From positions 62,001 to 126,000 of the forward strand of contig JANTQA010000026.1 of NCBI GenBank assembly GCA_027625915.1: a DNA stretch of 64,000 bases, given 5' to 3'. The DNA comes from Anaeramoeba flamelloides (Eukaryota > Metamonada > Anaeramoebidae). Below the pieces are notes generated by a model. It saw nothing but the letters and a program-made list of their open reading frames with translations, was not told the origin of the DNA and made no database searches. Shown here piece by piece: positions 23,829 to 35,214 of the stretch (positions are counted from its first letter, which is position 1; each line of letters begins with the position of its first letter). The translations under genes were made by a program, and so were the position numbers.

Positions 23829-25409
23829 ATGTTTGTTCCTCTTTCGTCTTTTAAATGTTCTCTTGTTGAGAATTCTTATCACTCGAAATTTTTAGATCAA
23901 TTAGGAAATTATGGTTTTGGTTATGAGTGCCCAGGGTGTAGTCTCTATGGAATTAGTACTGCGATCGAAAGTGGTAGTTATTTCTGTGAGAAGTGCAACA
24001 AAAGACGTTGCTGGCTGTGTGGGGTAGCTGTGAAAACAGAACTTGAATCGTTTCACCATTGGTTTAGTGAACACTTAAATAGCGACGAGCCATTAGAATT
24101 GTCTCAGTTTGACACAAGGGAGGAAATTCTTCAAAAAAATCCAACATTATATAAAGTAATAACTGTAACAGGGCAATTATTCTTTCTTCGTATTGAGAAA
24201 ACGAAGCTTATTTCCGATCTTAAAGATGCAATTCAAAAGGCATGCTCATTACCATCAAATTTCCAAAGACTTATTTGGTATGGAAAGAGCCTGGAAGACG
24301 GGAGGTCCATTAGTTCTTATAACATTGAAAATAGCCATCAATTCAATTTAGTCAAACGATTAACTGACTTCACGGAAAAACAGATCAGGGTTGTATCAAA
24401 TGTGAAAACCAATTCCTCAGATTTCTCAACCTTTAGACTAGAGTTGCGTAACCAGAATCTGAAAAAAGAACTGGTTGCCAGCCAAATAGAAAGTTTAACA
24501 AAAATCCCATCTCACGATCAGATCTGGGTTGTGGAAGGGATCCGTGTGGATCAAATGGATTTCCAGCTAGTCACCGAAATGCTAATCTCTGTGAAATGCT
24601 ATTGGCTTTTTGTGTTTACCAAATTACAATGGGGCCAAGTTGATTCTGAGTATGGCTTATCCTTGGAACTCTCCAATTTTTATCAACTAAACGAATTTTC
24701 TGACCTCCAAATTCGCGAATTTAAAGCCCATTCACAAATAATTTTTGCAAGAACAAGAATCAACCCAAAGATTTTAAAACAAATTTTGGAAAAGGAATCT
24801 TTCACAAATAAAGAAATAAAGCTCTTCTTAAAGTGGATCTATGGTGGTACATCACCTGACAAGAATCCTAAAGTTATTCAAATATGGGAAAAAGTGCAAA
24901 TGGAAAAGAGTCAAAATGAAAAAGAAGTAAAAAATCAGTCAAATAAGATTGAAAAAAAAAATCAAGAAAAAATAGATAATAAAGACATCCATAATCAAAA
25001 TAAACAAAAATATAGACTCAGAACAGTAAAAGAAGATTTTGAATGGCTCTACAAACAAAATTCAACCAAAGATTTTTCTATTATTCCTCAAAATAATGAA
25101 AATAACCAAGATCAAACCAAATCAATTTTAGTTCACTCAGTAGTGTTATTAATTAGATCTGGTTTATTTAGAGAACTTTTTAGAAACGTAAAAAATTTAA
25201 AAAATTCTGTTCCAGATTACTCAATGATTTCAGATCACAGCCTAGAAATCTTAATTAGATTTTTTTATCTCAATACTTGTGAATTTACTGCAGACGAGGA
25301 CCCTCGTTTATTTTTCGAAGAATCGGAAAATATCGTTGAATATTATCAATTATCAGAAGGTTCTCAATTCCAATTTTTTCGAAATAAAATAAAAAAACAA
25401 CTAAATTAA
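23829..25409 (+). CDS. zinc-cluster / ubiquitin-like / BTB-like fusion protein
   Basis: A single exon encodes 526 residues from the ATG at 23829; an in-frame TTG precedes it. Residues about 34-80 form a Cys/His cluster (YECPGCSLYG, FCEKCNKRRCWLCG, FHHWFSEH) resembling the IBR or RING2 zinc modules of RBR ubiquitin ligases. Residues about 105-180 look like a ubiquitin-like domain (ITVTGQLFFLRIEKTK, SDLKDAIQKA, FQRLIWYGKSLEDGRSISSY). After a linker, residues about 290-345 have a BTB-like half (FKAHSQIIFARTRI, IKLFLKWIYGG). A low-complexity Asn/Lys/Gln segment follows. Residues about 430-526 resemble a second BTB module (ILVHSVVLLIRSGLFRELF, LEILIRFFYLNTCEF). BTB proteins often recruit substrates to cullin-3, so a ubiquitin-ligase role is reasonable but inferred. 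The combination is unusual. The stop is TAA. Confidence 0.85.
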   Translation: MFVPLSSFKCSLVENSYHSKFLDQLGNYGFGYECPGCSLYGISTAIESGSYFCEKCNKRRCWLCGVAVKTELESFHHWFSEHLNSDEPLELSQFDTREEILQKNPTLYKVITVTGQLFFLRIEKTKLISDLKDAIQKACSLPSNFQRLIWYGKSLEDGRSISSYNIENSHQFNLVKRLTDFTEKQIRVVSNVKTNSSDFSTFRLELRNQNLKKELVASQIESLTKIPSHDQIWVVEGIRVDQMDFQLVTEMLISVKCYWLFVFTKLQWGQVDSEYGLSLELSNFYQLNEFSDLQIREFKAHSQIIFARTRINPKILKQILEKESFTNKEIKLFLKWIYGGTSPDKNPKVIQIWEKVQMEKSQNEKEVKNQSNKIEKKNQEKIDNKDIHNQNKQKYRLRTVKEDFEWLYKQNSTKDFSIIPQNNENNQDQTKSILVHSVVLLIRSGLFRELFRNVKNLKNSVPDYSMISDHSLEILIRFFYLNTCEFTADEDPRLFFEESENIVEYYQLSEGSQFQFFRNKIKKQLN

Positions 25410-25528
25410 TAATTGTTTTTTTGAAAAAAAAACTGTTATTATCTCAATAAAACATAATCGTGTATTTTCATAATTGAAAAAAAAAAAAATATTAATTAAT
25501 TTTTAGATTTTTAAAAACACCTTAGAGT

Positions 25529-25949
25529 GACACACATGTGCAAAAAGTGATATCTTAATTTTAAATGTTTTTTTACTAAATATGTCATTTATCGAAAAAC
25601 TGGAAAACATTTCCGATTCTCCCTGACTGGGGGGGGGTCTTTTCAACGAACGTGTGGTTTCTAAGAGCAAAAAAAAAGCATTGAAATAAAAGAATAAAAC
25701 TGTTTTGGGTTGTTTTTTTTTTTGATTTCTGAAAATTGTTTTTGATTTTTGAATTTCAGTTTCTTCGACAAACATTTTTATTCTTTTATTTCAATGCTTT
25801 TTTTTGCTCTTAGAAACCACACGTTCGTTGAAAAGACCCCCCAGTCAGGACGAATCGGAAAAGTATGAAATTTTTTGGATAAATAGACAAATTTCGTAAA
25901 AAAAACTTTTAATATTAAGACACCACTTTTTACATAAATGTATCACCTG
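25529..25949. repeat. long inverted-repeat hairpin (~165-bp arms)
   Basis: The left arm ends at 25699 and the right arm starts at 25776, with a 76-bp loop. The inner ~80 bp of each arm (CTTTTCAACGAACGTGTGG, TTTCTAAGAGCAAAAAAA and CATTGAAATAAAAGAATAAAA in the left arm) are almost perfectly complementary; the main differences are near the arm midpoint, including a run of nine versus six G. The outer half still aligns (GTGCAAAAAGTG with GTAAAAAGTG) but is clearly more diverged. The local GC is unusual for this region. It could be a foldback transposon or a source of long double-stranded RNA. It starts 120 bp after the BTB gene stop. Confidence 0.85.
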
Positions 25950-27517
25950 GCTATCATATTATTTTCTTTTAGAATTCAAAAATGAAAAATATCAAAATGA
26001 AAAAAAAACTCTTTTTCACTTCCATAGATTTTCAAAATTGCTTAATATTTTAACGAAATAAATTAAATGTTAAATTATTATGATCAATTGAAAAACTATC
26101 TTTTTAATAATAAATAGGTAGCCATTCCCAAAAAAAAAATATTGTGAATTTAATTTAAAATAATAATTATTATTCTTAATTCTAATATAGCTTATATAAT
26201 ATCCAAAATTATTATCATTATTTTAATAGAGAGTTCATAATAATCCAATTTGTTTTATTTTTAACTTTTTGCTTTCATTAAAGATATAAACGTTTTTCAT
26301 CTCAATTTTATATGATTTTTTTAAAATGTGAAAATTGGTGTTTTTTTTATTTTATTATTATAAAAAACTTTCAATAGAAGTTTAATCTCCATAAAATTCA
26401 TAGTTAACGTAAAATTTGTAAATGGGTTTTAAGGATTAAAACAAATTTTTTTGATTTTATTTTTTATGTTTATTGTTTATTGGAAAAATACACTTTCTGT
26501 TGAAGAGGGAATATTGAAGTTGCTAAATATTTATTTTATAATAAAAAGAGTTTCTGGATACATTTAATGAAAATATTTTAAACCTGTTTTAGTTTTCCAA
26601 AAAAGTAAATTAATAAGTATATGGGATGGGAATGAAAAAATGAAGAGTCTCTTTAAAAGAAAAAATATGATCTTTAAAAATATATATGAAAAAAGTAAAG
26701 ATTATTCAAATTGTGATAAAATTTTCTAATTATATGTTAGTAAGTTATATGTATCTAAGTTTTTTTTTTTACCTTATATACTGTTGAATCTATTTGTCAA
26801 AAAATATTCAAAAACCTTATCAGAAATGTCTTTTAGGCTCATTTTAATCAATATTTTATCTGTGTCTTTATTATTAGCGCTCTTAAAATCAAAATAATGA
26901 TTTTAATGCCCTTTTCAAGTTTCGTTCTGTTTTAGATATATATATACAACAAAATATGTAATTGTTGTGATAATTAATTTTTTTTTTCAGCAATAATTGA
27001 TATTTGAGAATATATTGTTTTTTCTCATTTATATATTATAAATTTAAACCATGTGAAAAGTTTGAGTTCGATTTGGATTGATGATGATCCTTCGTTTATA
27101 TATAACTATTTTTCCTCAAATTTGTATCGTAATTACTTACTTATAATATTTCTTTTTCATTTCCAGTTTACATCTTTTGTGTGGATTAATCCTTTCATTT
27201 TTTTAAAAATTAAAATAAGTTATATTTAGGTTTCTGTTGGCCTCTTCTTTTTAAATATTATCTTTATTATTTTTTTCCCCTTTGTGTAAATTTAAATCTT
27301 TATCTAACTCCTAATTTTTTAGTTTTTGATAAATCTTAATTAAATCAAAAAAAAAACAATTTTTTATAAATTAATTCTCTTAGAAATTCAGAATTTAGAG
27401 TTATTTCAATGATTGGAATGTTAACAATTATTTATAATTTACAATAATTATCCATCGAAATGAGTGGATAGGAATTGCAACTTTGGGGAAAAGGTGGATT
27501 TTGATGTTATTTGTATA

Positions 27518-27717
27518 TACAGTTAGTACCACTTTTAAGGCACAAACTTTCAACGAAATTTAAGGCACAAAAAAATCTCAAATTAAGGCACAAAATTTAG
27601 AATTTTTTTTTTACAATTTTTTTGTAATTAGAATCTGAATTTATGCCTTAATTTGAGATTTTTTGTGTGCCTTAAATTTCGTTGCAAGTTTGTGCCTGAA
27701 AAGTGGAACTGGCTGTA
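27518..27717. mobile_element. palindromic MITE, family 1 (200 bp)
   Basis: TACAGTTAGTACCACTTTTAAGG at the left pairs with CTGAAAAGTGGAACTGGCTGTA at the right, with TA borders. The blocks AACTTTCAACGAAATTTAAGG, CAAATTAAGGCAC and their inverted partners are all present. Confidence 0.85.
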
Positions 27718-30584
27718 AACAAAAAATAAATACTTATTTTGTGAATAAGTGTATTTCGAAGTGATAGTGTTATTTAATCTAATTTCAAAAGAAATATAAG
27801 AGAGAGTGGATAAAATCTAGTGTTATTTTTTTTTATATTCCATTAAAAAATATTAATCATTTCAAGATACATATGCCAATTATTTTTATTTGAAATATTG
27901 TATTTAAAATTACTCAGTATTAACATAATATCAATCATTGAAAAAAATTACAGATAAAACGAAATATAGAACACCAATTTAAAAAATGGAATAAAAACAA
28001 AAAATAATAAATTGTCAAATGAAAATATTTTTTAAAAATCAAAATTATTATCAATTTCAAGAAAAACTATTATTTTTTTATTTTATTATATTATTTTTGA
28101 AGATAGATAATTCAATAAAATAGCCACCACTACTTGAAATTTTAAATTTTTTTAATGTTTTAAAAAAATGGATTTTTTGTATTGAATCTTAAATTACATT
28201 AAAAAAAATAACATAATTTTTCTTTCTATCAGGATAAAAATAAATAATAGACTTGTAGCATAATAAACTGTATAAATTTGTAAAATTCTTTAAAGTTCTA
28301 TTTGGTAAGAGTTGGTATATTAAATTAAAAAAAAATCAACAAATTAAATTTTAATAAGAATGAACTAACCTAATCCTGATTTTTCTGATGAAGATTAAGT
28401 AATTTTGTGTTTTTTTTTAACCAAACTCTGAAACTCTGAATTTCAAACAAGATATAAATAAATTATAAACAAAATATAAATCCTGTTTTAAAAATTTTTA
28501 TTTACTCAATTATCAGAAATTTGATGATCTTTTGATTTTTAAATATTGATGACTAATTATATTCATTTATAAATTATAATAAGTGATTATTTTTTAAAAG
28601 GTAATCTAAAAAAATTGATCGAAAAGAACCAACTTTCAAGAGATATTTATTTAGGCTATTTTTTGTAATTTTTTTTTCGATCAGATCTTCACCACTTAAA
28701 TAAAAAACAATTCAAAAATTTTTATTTGTTGTTTCAAAAATGATAAAGATTAATTTTGTTTTTTTTTATGTGTGCTATAAATATCACCCTATCAAGAAAT
28801 ATAGATTGATTTATTTTTGCAAATTTATTCGAATTACTACAGATAGACTATTAAAATAACAATATTTATACTCTTAATTTCCCTTAATACTAATGAAAGT
28901 ATGTTATTTTATTTTTGTATTTTTTTTTTTTACTTCTCATAAGTGCCAAATGAGGTTAAAGATGAAATCACAGAAAATAATTCACTTTTTATTTATTTTT
29001 GACATTGATGATAATTATATATAATTGTAATAATTCTACTGATATTAGAAAAAAATATTTCAATTTTGGATTAATTTACTCTCTTTCAGTTGAACTATTT
29101 TTGAAAAAATTTTTCCAATAAACAAAAAAAAAATAATCATAATAATGGATCTGATTCATTGTTTAAAAGTTTCTTTTTTTATTTAAAACATTTAGAAAAT
29201 GAATTATAATTAAGTAAATAGTATCTTTATTTTTTTTGGTTTGAAGAAAATTTAATAATAGAAGTTATATATGGTAAAGATTATATTAAATTTTAACGAA
29301 AAAATGGGTTTTAAAACTTTAATAGATTAGCTTTAATAATCAGTCAATCGATTAACAATGTTATTTTAGGGTTTTTTATTGAAGATCAATTAAATTAACT
29401 ACTAAATTTAATAAATTATTGTTTCGGTAAATATTGACTTTATGAAAAAAAAGATAAAAAATAAATCAATAACAAAATTCAAATCATTTCAAAAAACAAA
29501 CAAATACTAATCAAATAACAAGAAAAACTTTTCTTTTCTTTCATATAAAAATATTCACCAAATCACAATTCTCCTCAAATAATGAAATGAATGAAAGGAT
29601 ACAAATTGAGAAGAATTGATTTTTATACACTAAAATGTATTTTTTTCCAACGGAACTTTGTTTTATTGAAAGAATTTTCAGAGATTTTGAGAATAAATTG
29701 CGAAAAAATTTTCCTCGAAATGATCGGTCATTAGTCTAAACATATTTTAATTAGGATAATGTTTTTTGAACAAAACCTAGAAATATGATGCTACCTTTGG
29801 GTTTATTCTTTATATGATTTTGGCCAATGAAATCAAAAAGTTCACAAAATGTTATTTGAAGCACAAATGGGAAAAAAAAATTCATCATTCTCCTTTTCTT
29901 TTCTTTTTTTACATTTAGAAATTTCAAAGAAATAGATCGTAATATGTGATCTCGATTTATTTGGTTGGTTCTTTTTTTATGCGATATGTTGGGTATATAT
30001 TGGACAAAGTAAGAACTCCTAAATTAAACGAGTGTTTAAGAATTGAAATAAAGTAAAATGAAGTTGTAAATAAATTTACCATTTAAATATCAAATTTCTG
30101 TATAAATTGTGTAAGGTTAAAAATTGTTTCCCAAGTATTTTCTGATTATTTGGTCCTATACTTTGATTGGTCTCAAACTATCAAAAGAAAGAAATGGATT
30201 TTTAACCAATATTTATGATTAATAAATTTTTTTAATTTGATAAGTGTTGATAAAAAAATAAAAAAATTTCAAAAAAACCAAAAAATTTGAAAAAAGTAAA
30301 ATTCGAATTTTGTTGTTATTTTGTAAAATTTTTAAAATAAATTAGCACTTTTTTTCAATCTAATTCACTAAAACGAATTGAATAATTTCAAAGTAGTTTG
30401 TCAAAAGTTAATAGCTCTCAAGATTTCTGAAAAATGGTTATTTCAAAAATAAAGTGAAAAAAAGTGTTAGTTTATATACCAGAAGCAGATTTGATCATTT
30501 CAAAAACAAAAGAAACTCCAAATGGTTTTTCTTTTGTCCGTCCATTTCTGTTCCTTCTTCTTTGCCTTTCTGTTTGTTGGTTGC

Positions 30585-31100
30585 TTATTTCCTTCTTCCT
30601 TTTTTATTTTTCTTTTTTGATTCCTTTTTTGTTTTTTTGGCAAAATCATCTTGTTCTTGGATCCTGTTGAGGATCATTTGTGGTTCTGTTTCTAAAATTA
30701 ACCCCCCACTGATTACTTGGTCGAGTATTTGATGAACCTTGTCTGTATGGAAAATTAAATCAAGCTCGCACACATTTTCAAAATATTGGTCAAGTGACTC
30801 GACATAGATTTGAATTAAATCGATCATCCCTAATTCTGGCTCTGTTCCGTCGACAACAAAAATGAAATAAAGAGTCGCAAAATGTCGATAAATAAATTTA
30901 ATGTCACTTCCCCATTTCTTTAGCTCTTCGTTGTCAATATGGTTTCCATCGAAAAAATTACACATCTTATCAGATCGTTGTGAGACCACGTCATAAATTG
31001 CTCCGACAAGTGGTAGCCTTTTTTCTTCGTCAATTGGAACATAAAATTTGATTAAACGAGGTTTACCTCGATTGTTGACAATTAAAACACTGAAAATCAT
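30585..31100 (-). CDS. AP-3 adaptor complex sigma subunit
   Basis: The small chain of the AP-3 heterotetramer acts in vesicle traffic from the trans-Golgi network or endosomes to lysosome-like compartments. A single exon of 171 residues starts at ATG 31100 (MIFSVLIVNNRGKPRLIKFY) and ends TAA. The longin-like fold is covered in order: GKPRLIKFY, CNFF, FIYRHFATLYFIFVVD, ELGMIDLIQIYVESLDQYF, ENVCELDLIFHTDKVHQILD and GGLILET. The ENVCELDLIFH..KVH and GG.ILET motifs and the ELGMIDLIQ wording favour sigma-3 over sigma-1, 2 or 4. The C-terminus is a short lysine-rich tail (KKTKKESKKKNKKGRRK) instead of the longer animal extension. No intron was found. Confidence 0.94.
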   Translation of the reverse strand: MIFSVLIVNNRGKPRLIKFYVPIDEEKRLPLVGAIYDVVSQRSDKMCNFFDGNHIDNEELKKWGSDIKFIYRHFATLYFIFVVDGTEPELGMIDLIQIYVESLDQYFENVCELDLIFHTDKVHQILDQVISGGLILETEPQMILNRIQEQDDFAKKTKKESKKKNKKGRRK

Positions 31101-31516
31101 TATTACCTTTTGTTGTTTTTTTTTAACGAAAAAAAAAATGAAAAAATGAAAAAAAATTGAAAACTAAATTAAGTTTAAAATTTTTCTTATGACTGTAATT
31201 AAAAGATTCTATTGACTACTCTTTGAATTTGAAGTTCCTAATATAGTCACTTCAAAATTCTCTCTTGAACAAATGAGGTGTTTTATGACTTGGTCCTGAA
31301 CGATAAATCTAAACTTGAAAAGATCAATTCTTTTTAGTGAAAATCATCATAACCGTTTATTGTTTTTTTTAAGTACCTAAAAAGAAAAAAAGCAAATATT
31401 TTGGGTACTTTTCTACATTATTTACAAAAATACAACATTTTCAAAGAATTGGTTAAACAGTCTATCGCAAAAACCAGTTATATTTTGGATTTATATTATA
31501 TGTTAACTCATTAGAT

Positions 31517-32074
31517 ATTACAATCCCTGAAATTGGAAAAAAGATTATCTTGTATTGGATGTGGCTAAATGTTATTTTGGCAATCAGTTGATCATTGGTT
31601 GGACATAGTCTGGATTTTAATAAGGGTTAAAAAAGCAATTTTTGGCAATTTATTACTTTTTTTCCAAAATTTGAATTGAGGAGTCTCAGGTTAATAAGTT
31701 GTTAGGTTTTTATTTATAAAATTAAAACGACTTTTAATTTTTGGTTAGTGAATTGATATATTTATTTCCATTTTACACAATCAAATAAAATTAAAAAAAA
31801 AAATTAAAAGTACTAAAATAAAGCGAACCCTTTATAAAAATATCAATTGACAGCTAAGAAATCACATTTTTTTATAATTTACTGTTGAATGTATTGGCCT
31901 TAGAATCTGCAATTCAGCTTTTGGAAAAAAATGAAATAAATTGCCAAAAATTGCTTTTTTGGACCCAATATTAAAATCCATTACAAGTCAAACCATTGAT
32001 CAACTGATTGCCAAAATAGCATGTCGCCACATCTAATACTTTACAATCTTTTTTCCAATTTCAGGGATTGTAAT
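31517..32074. mobile_element. foldback element with ~170-bp arms
   Basis: The left end ATTACAATCCCTGAAATTGG and the right end CCAATTTCAGGGATTGTAAT are exact inverted copies. The arms continue to align inward (TTTTGGCAATCAGTTGATCA, AAGCAATTTTTGGCAATTTA) for about 170 bp, with a ~210-bp centre. No protein-coding frame is present. This is a non-autonomous foldback/MITE-type element. Confidence 0.85.
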
Positions 32075-32092
32075 CCTTTAAGAGATTATATT

Positions 32093-32420
32093 CTTGAAAA
32101 AAATCCCTGAAGTGATTTTAAATTGTTGATATTAGGTAAATTTTTGTTTAATAACTCTTATTTAAAATTAAATACTTTTTATAAATAACGAAATTTTAAA
32201 TGAAGATAGTAATAAACGTTCTTACAGTTCATTAAAGTTGAGCATCTCTAGAATACTCATTTAATTGTTTGGTAGCATAAGTAGATCTACTTTTTTTTTG
32301 AAAAACGATAGAGTTTGATAGATGTTTACTTGGGATTTTTCTTCGAACATCTTTTTTTTTCTTGTTTTTTGATCGATTGAATGGTGTTTTGAACAACTAA
32401 AATTTAATTAATCATCATTT
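32093..32420 (+). repeat. dispersed repeat B, second copy
   Basis: The order AAATCCCTGAAGTG, TTGATATTAGGTAAA, AATAAACGTTC, TTAAAGTTGAGCAT, CTAGAATACTCATTTAATTG, GCATAAGTAGAT and TTTGATCGATTGAATGG matches the copies at 3.8, 46.9, 60.1 and 63.8 kb. Confidence 0.7.
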
Positions 32421-34483
32421 GAACTATTAATATAGTTATAATTTTCTGAGCCTAATTCTGAAAAAAAGAGTAATATACAAAAAATTACAGATTAATCTTA
32501 CTTATATAAAATCTTACCCTGTTATTTTCATGCCAGGTGTTTTAATCACTACTATAATTTGATACTCATATTAAGAAATAAAAATGAAATGGGTAATTTT
32601 TGTCATGTTAGGATTGTTTTAAATGCTACAATTTCAATTTACTAATTGGTGTATCTCAGTTTATTCGAAATTGAATAATTAAAATCGTTTCTTTAGCTAA
32701 ATATATGGATACTTTAATAAATATGGTATGAAATATATCATGAGTCATTATATTTACAGTAGAAAAAAAAAAAGAGTATTCGAATCCAAAAATACTTCTT
32801 GTTTTTTTTTTTTTTTTTTAGATTCTTACAAAATAACATCTCATTTACTATTCAATACTATAACGAAGCCAAATAAATTTTGAATATTTTACCAGAATAA
32901 AAAATAATTTAAAAAAAAATTATATAACATCTTGAAAACAAAAAGCCTATTTATATTGAGTTATTTTATTAAAAAAATTTATAATAAAGTTTTTTTAACC
33001 TCTCATAATTTTTATTATTTAAAAATATTTCAAAATCTTGGCTGATAATTTGAAATATCTAAAATCTGTATAAAAAAGAAAATTTTTCCTCTATTATTTT
33101 GAACTTTTTAATATGTTCTAATTTCCCCGAGAAAGTTGTGTATAATTTAAGATATATTGTTTATTTTTTAATTTTGTAATTTTTTCTTTCTTTATTACTT
33201 TATTGTGGATGGATGAGTAATTAAATAATATTTAACAAAAGAAAAAAGTTTTAAAATAATGAGAATATTAAGAGTAAAATGAAAATATTAATAATAATAT
33301 AATTTATCTTACTAAATTAAAAAATATTACACTGTAATTTGATTATATATTTATCATGAAGAGGGGGCAAGAATACCATAAAATTATTATCATAATAAAT
33401 AATTATTACACCATTTGTGACTAATCATTAATATTTAACTACTATAATAGTCCTTATAGAATAAATTTTCGTAAAAATTATGTTAATATTTATTTTTCTT
33501 CTCTCTTTTTTAAAAATTCTATATTAATTGTAACTTCAAACATCCACTGATAACATTGAAATGATATTTTTAACTTTATCTTTTTCTTTTTTTGAGAGAA
33601 TTATCATACAATATCCTATAATGAAAAAAATCTTTCTTCTCAGATTGATATTATTTTCAGCAAAATTAATTATTCAGTCTTATAATAAATAAATAATAAA
33701 ATCAAATTAAACTCTATTTATATATCCCATGCATCAATATTAAATTGAAATAGAACAAAAAAATAGCATAACTCTCATTATTCAATTAATGCATTCAATT
33801 TATCTCAAAGTATCCCGACCATAATAAAAAATTAATTTTCATTTAGAATTAGCCAAAACAAGATTGTTAAAAAATAAGAGAAATAATACTGTTTCAATTA
33901 GAGTTGATATTCATAAAAGATATACATAAACAAATAATAAATTTTTTTAAAAAAAAAATAAAATGGAAGAGAATTTTGTTCCCTTTTCTTTGGAATATAT
34001 CATAAAAAAAAATAACAAATTCCTTCAGGAAAATAAAAATTGTTAAAAATTAGATTTTTGAATAATAAGTGTTTTCGTTTTAAAAGTAAATACAAATCCA
34101 TGATTTTATTAATATTAATTTAGAGGTTAAAACATCTTTAAATTTTCAAATTGGCTTTTAAAAAAAAAAAAAAAAAAAAAGTAAAGATAAGAAAAAATAA
34201 ATAACAAAAACCAAGAAAAAATTTTAGAAAATGAGAAAAAATAACTCATGATCTAAAAAATGAAAATTTATTTTTCGAAGTATAATGAATTAAACTCATA
34301 GAATTTTTTCAAAGCCCCAATTCAAAATTTCTAACATACCTAAATTTAATTTGTGAAGAAAAATATATATTTCATCAATTCTCAAAGAAATGCCAAATTA
34401 GAACCATTCGCTAATTGAAATTCCAACACTTTTTTATAAATTATAATACTCACAAAACAAAAAATACATCACTATCAATACTA

Positions 34484-34745
34484 ATAAATCATGGGTGTGT
34501 TAAAAAAATTTGGAGAGCATAAAACAAAAAAATACATTAGTAAATATGTTGAAATTCTATTAGGAATATTGATCGATCAAATGGTTAGATACTATCAACT
34601 TATTTTATTTGAGTTCTTCTATTTTGAACAACTCAACTTTAGCATAATATCAATTGTTGAAAAAAATTTTGATCGAACAAAACAAGTTACATAATTCAAA
34701 AAATAAAAATGAAAACAAAGAACTAGGAGATGAAAAAATGGTTTT
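34484..34745 (+). mobile_element. Tc1-like repeat remnant
   Basis: This is an inverted relative of 39720-39958. Shared blocks are ATGGGTGTGTTAAAAA, TTTGGAGAGC, AAACAAAAAAATACATTAGTA, GTTGAAATTCTATTAGGAAT, TTGATCGATCAAATGG and AATTACGTAA-like sequence. Both copies have a second terminus of the form CCCCAATTCAAAATTT about 180 bp further out. A 66-codon open frame starting at the ATG at 34491 crosses it but is not recognisable as a transposase. Confidence 0.6.
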
Positions 34746-35214
34746 TCATATTTTTCAAAAATTCAAAATATTTTTCCAATTTGAATAAAATTGTATTATT
34801 TTGATTATTTGGACCGTTTTAGCTGTGCGGAAAATTTTGGAATTTTAGTTTATTTCTTCGTAAAAACTTTCCCCGTTTGTCTGAAAAAGAGTTTAATTAA
34901 TCATAAAAAGAATTATTCGTAAACTGAATTGGTATTTTACTGTAAAAAAGAAAATTGAAATTATCAAAAAAAAATTCTATTTAAAATATTTATTTTTGAG
35001 TTTGGATATTAATTAAATTCTCCGAATCTTATTTGAGAAAGAAAGAAAAAAAAAAAAAATAAATAATAAAAAAGGAAAAAGGATTGAAACAAAATTCAAA
35101 GAATATTATTTTTAATTTTAAAAAGATAGGATCAATTATATTTTTTGATAAATAAAAAGATTACAAAACTAATATATAAAATATTATAGTATAAAAATAT
35201 TAAAATATATAAAG

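Larger units (their letters stand above)
25410..30584. other. 5-kb gene-free, extremely AT-rich region
   Basis: Apart from the long hairpin at 25529-25949 and one family-1 MITE at 27518-27717, I see only homopolymer-rich A/T sequence with no gene-like frame. It separates the BTB fusion gene from the convergently oriented AP-3 sigma gene. Confidence 0.65.
31101..35214. other. gene-free region with foldback and repeats
   Basis: The stretch between the AP-3 sigma start and the RhoGAP-like gene end holds a large foldback (31517-32074), repeat B (32093-32420), the 32650-32760 repeat and a Tc1-like remnant (34484-34745). Sequence at 33840-34320 has relatives at 19880-20340. No convincing coding sequence was found; the 66-codon frame at 34491 lies wholly inside the Tc1-like repeat. 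Confidence 0.6.

Noticed and set aside
34491-34694. Possible small gene MGVLKKFGEHKTKKYISKYV
   Set aside because: The whole frame lies inside a dispersed repeat with copies at 19.2 and 39.7 kb where the frame is not kept.
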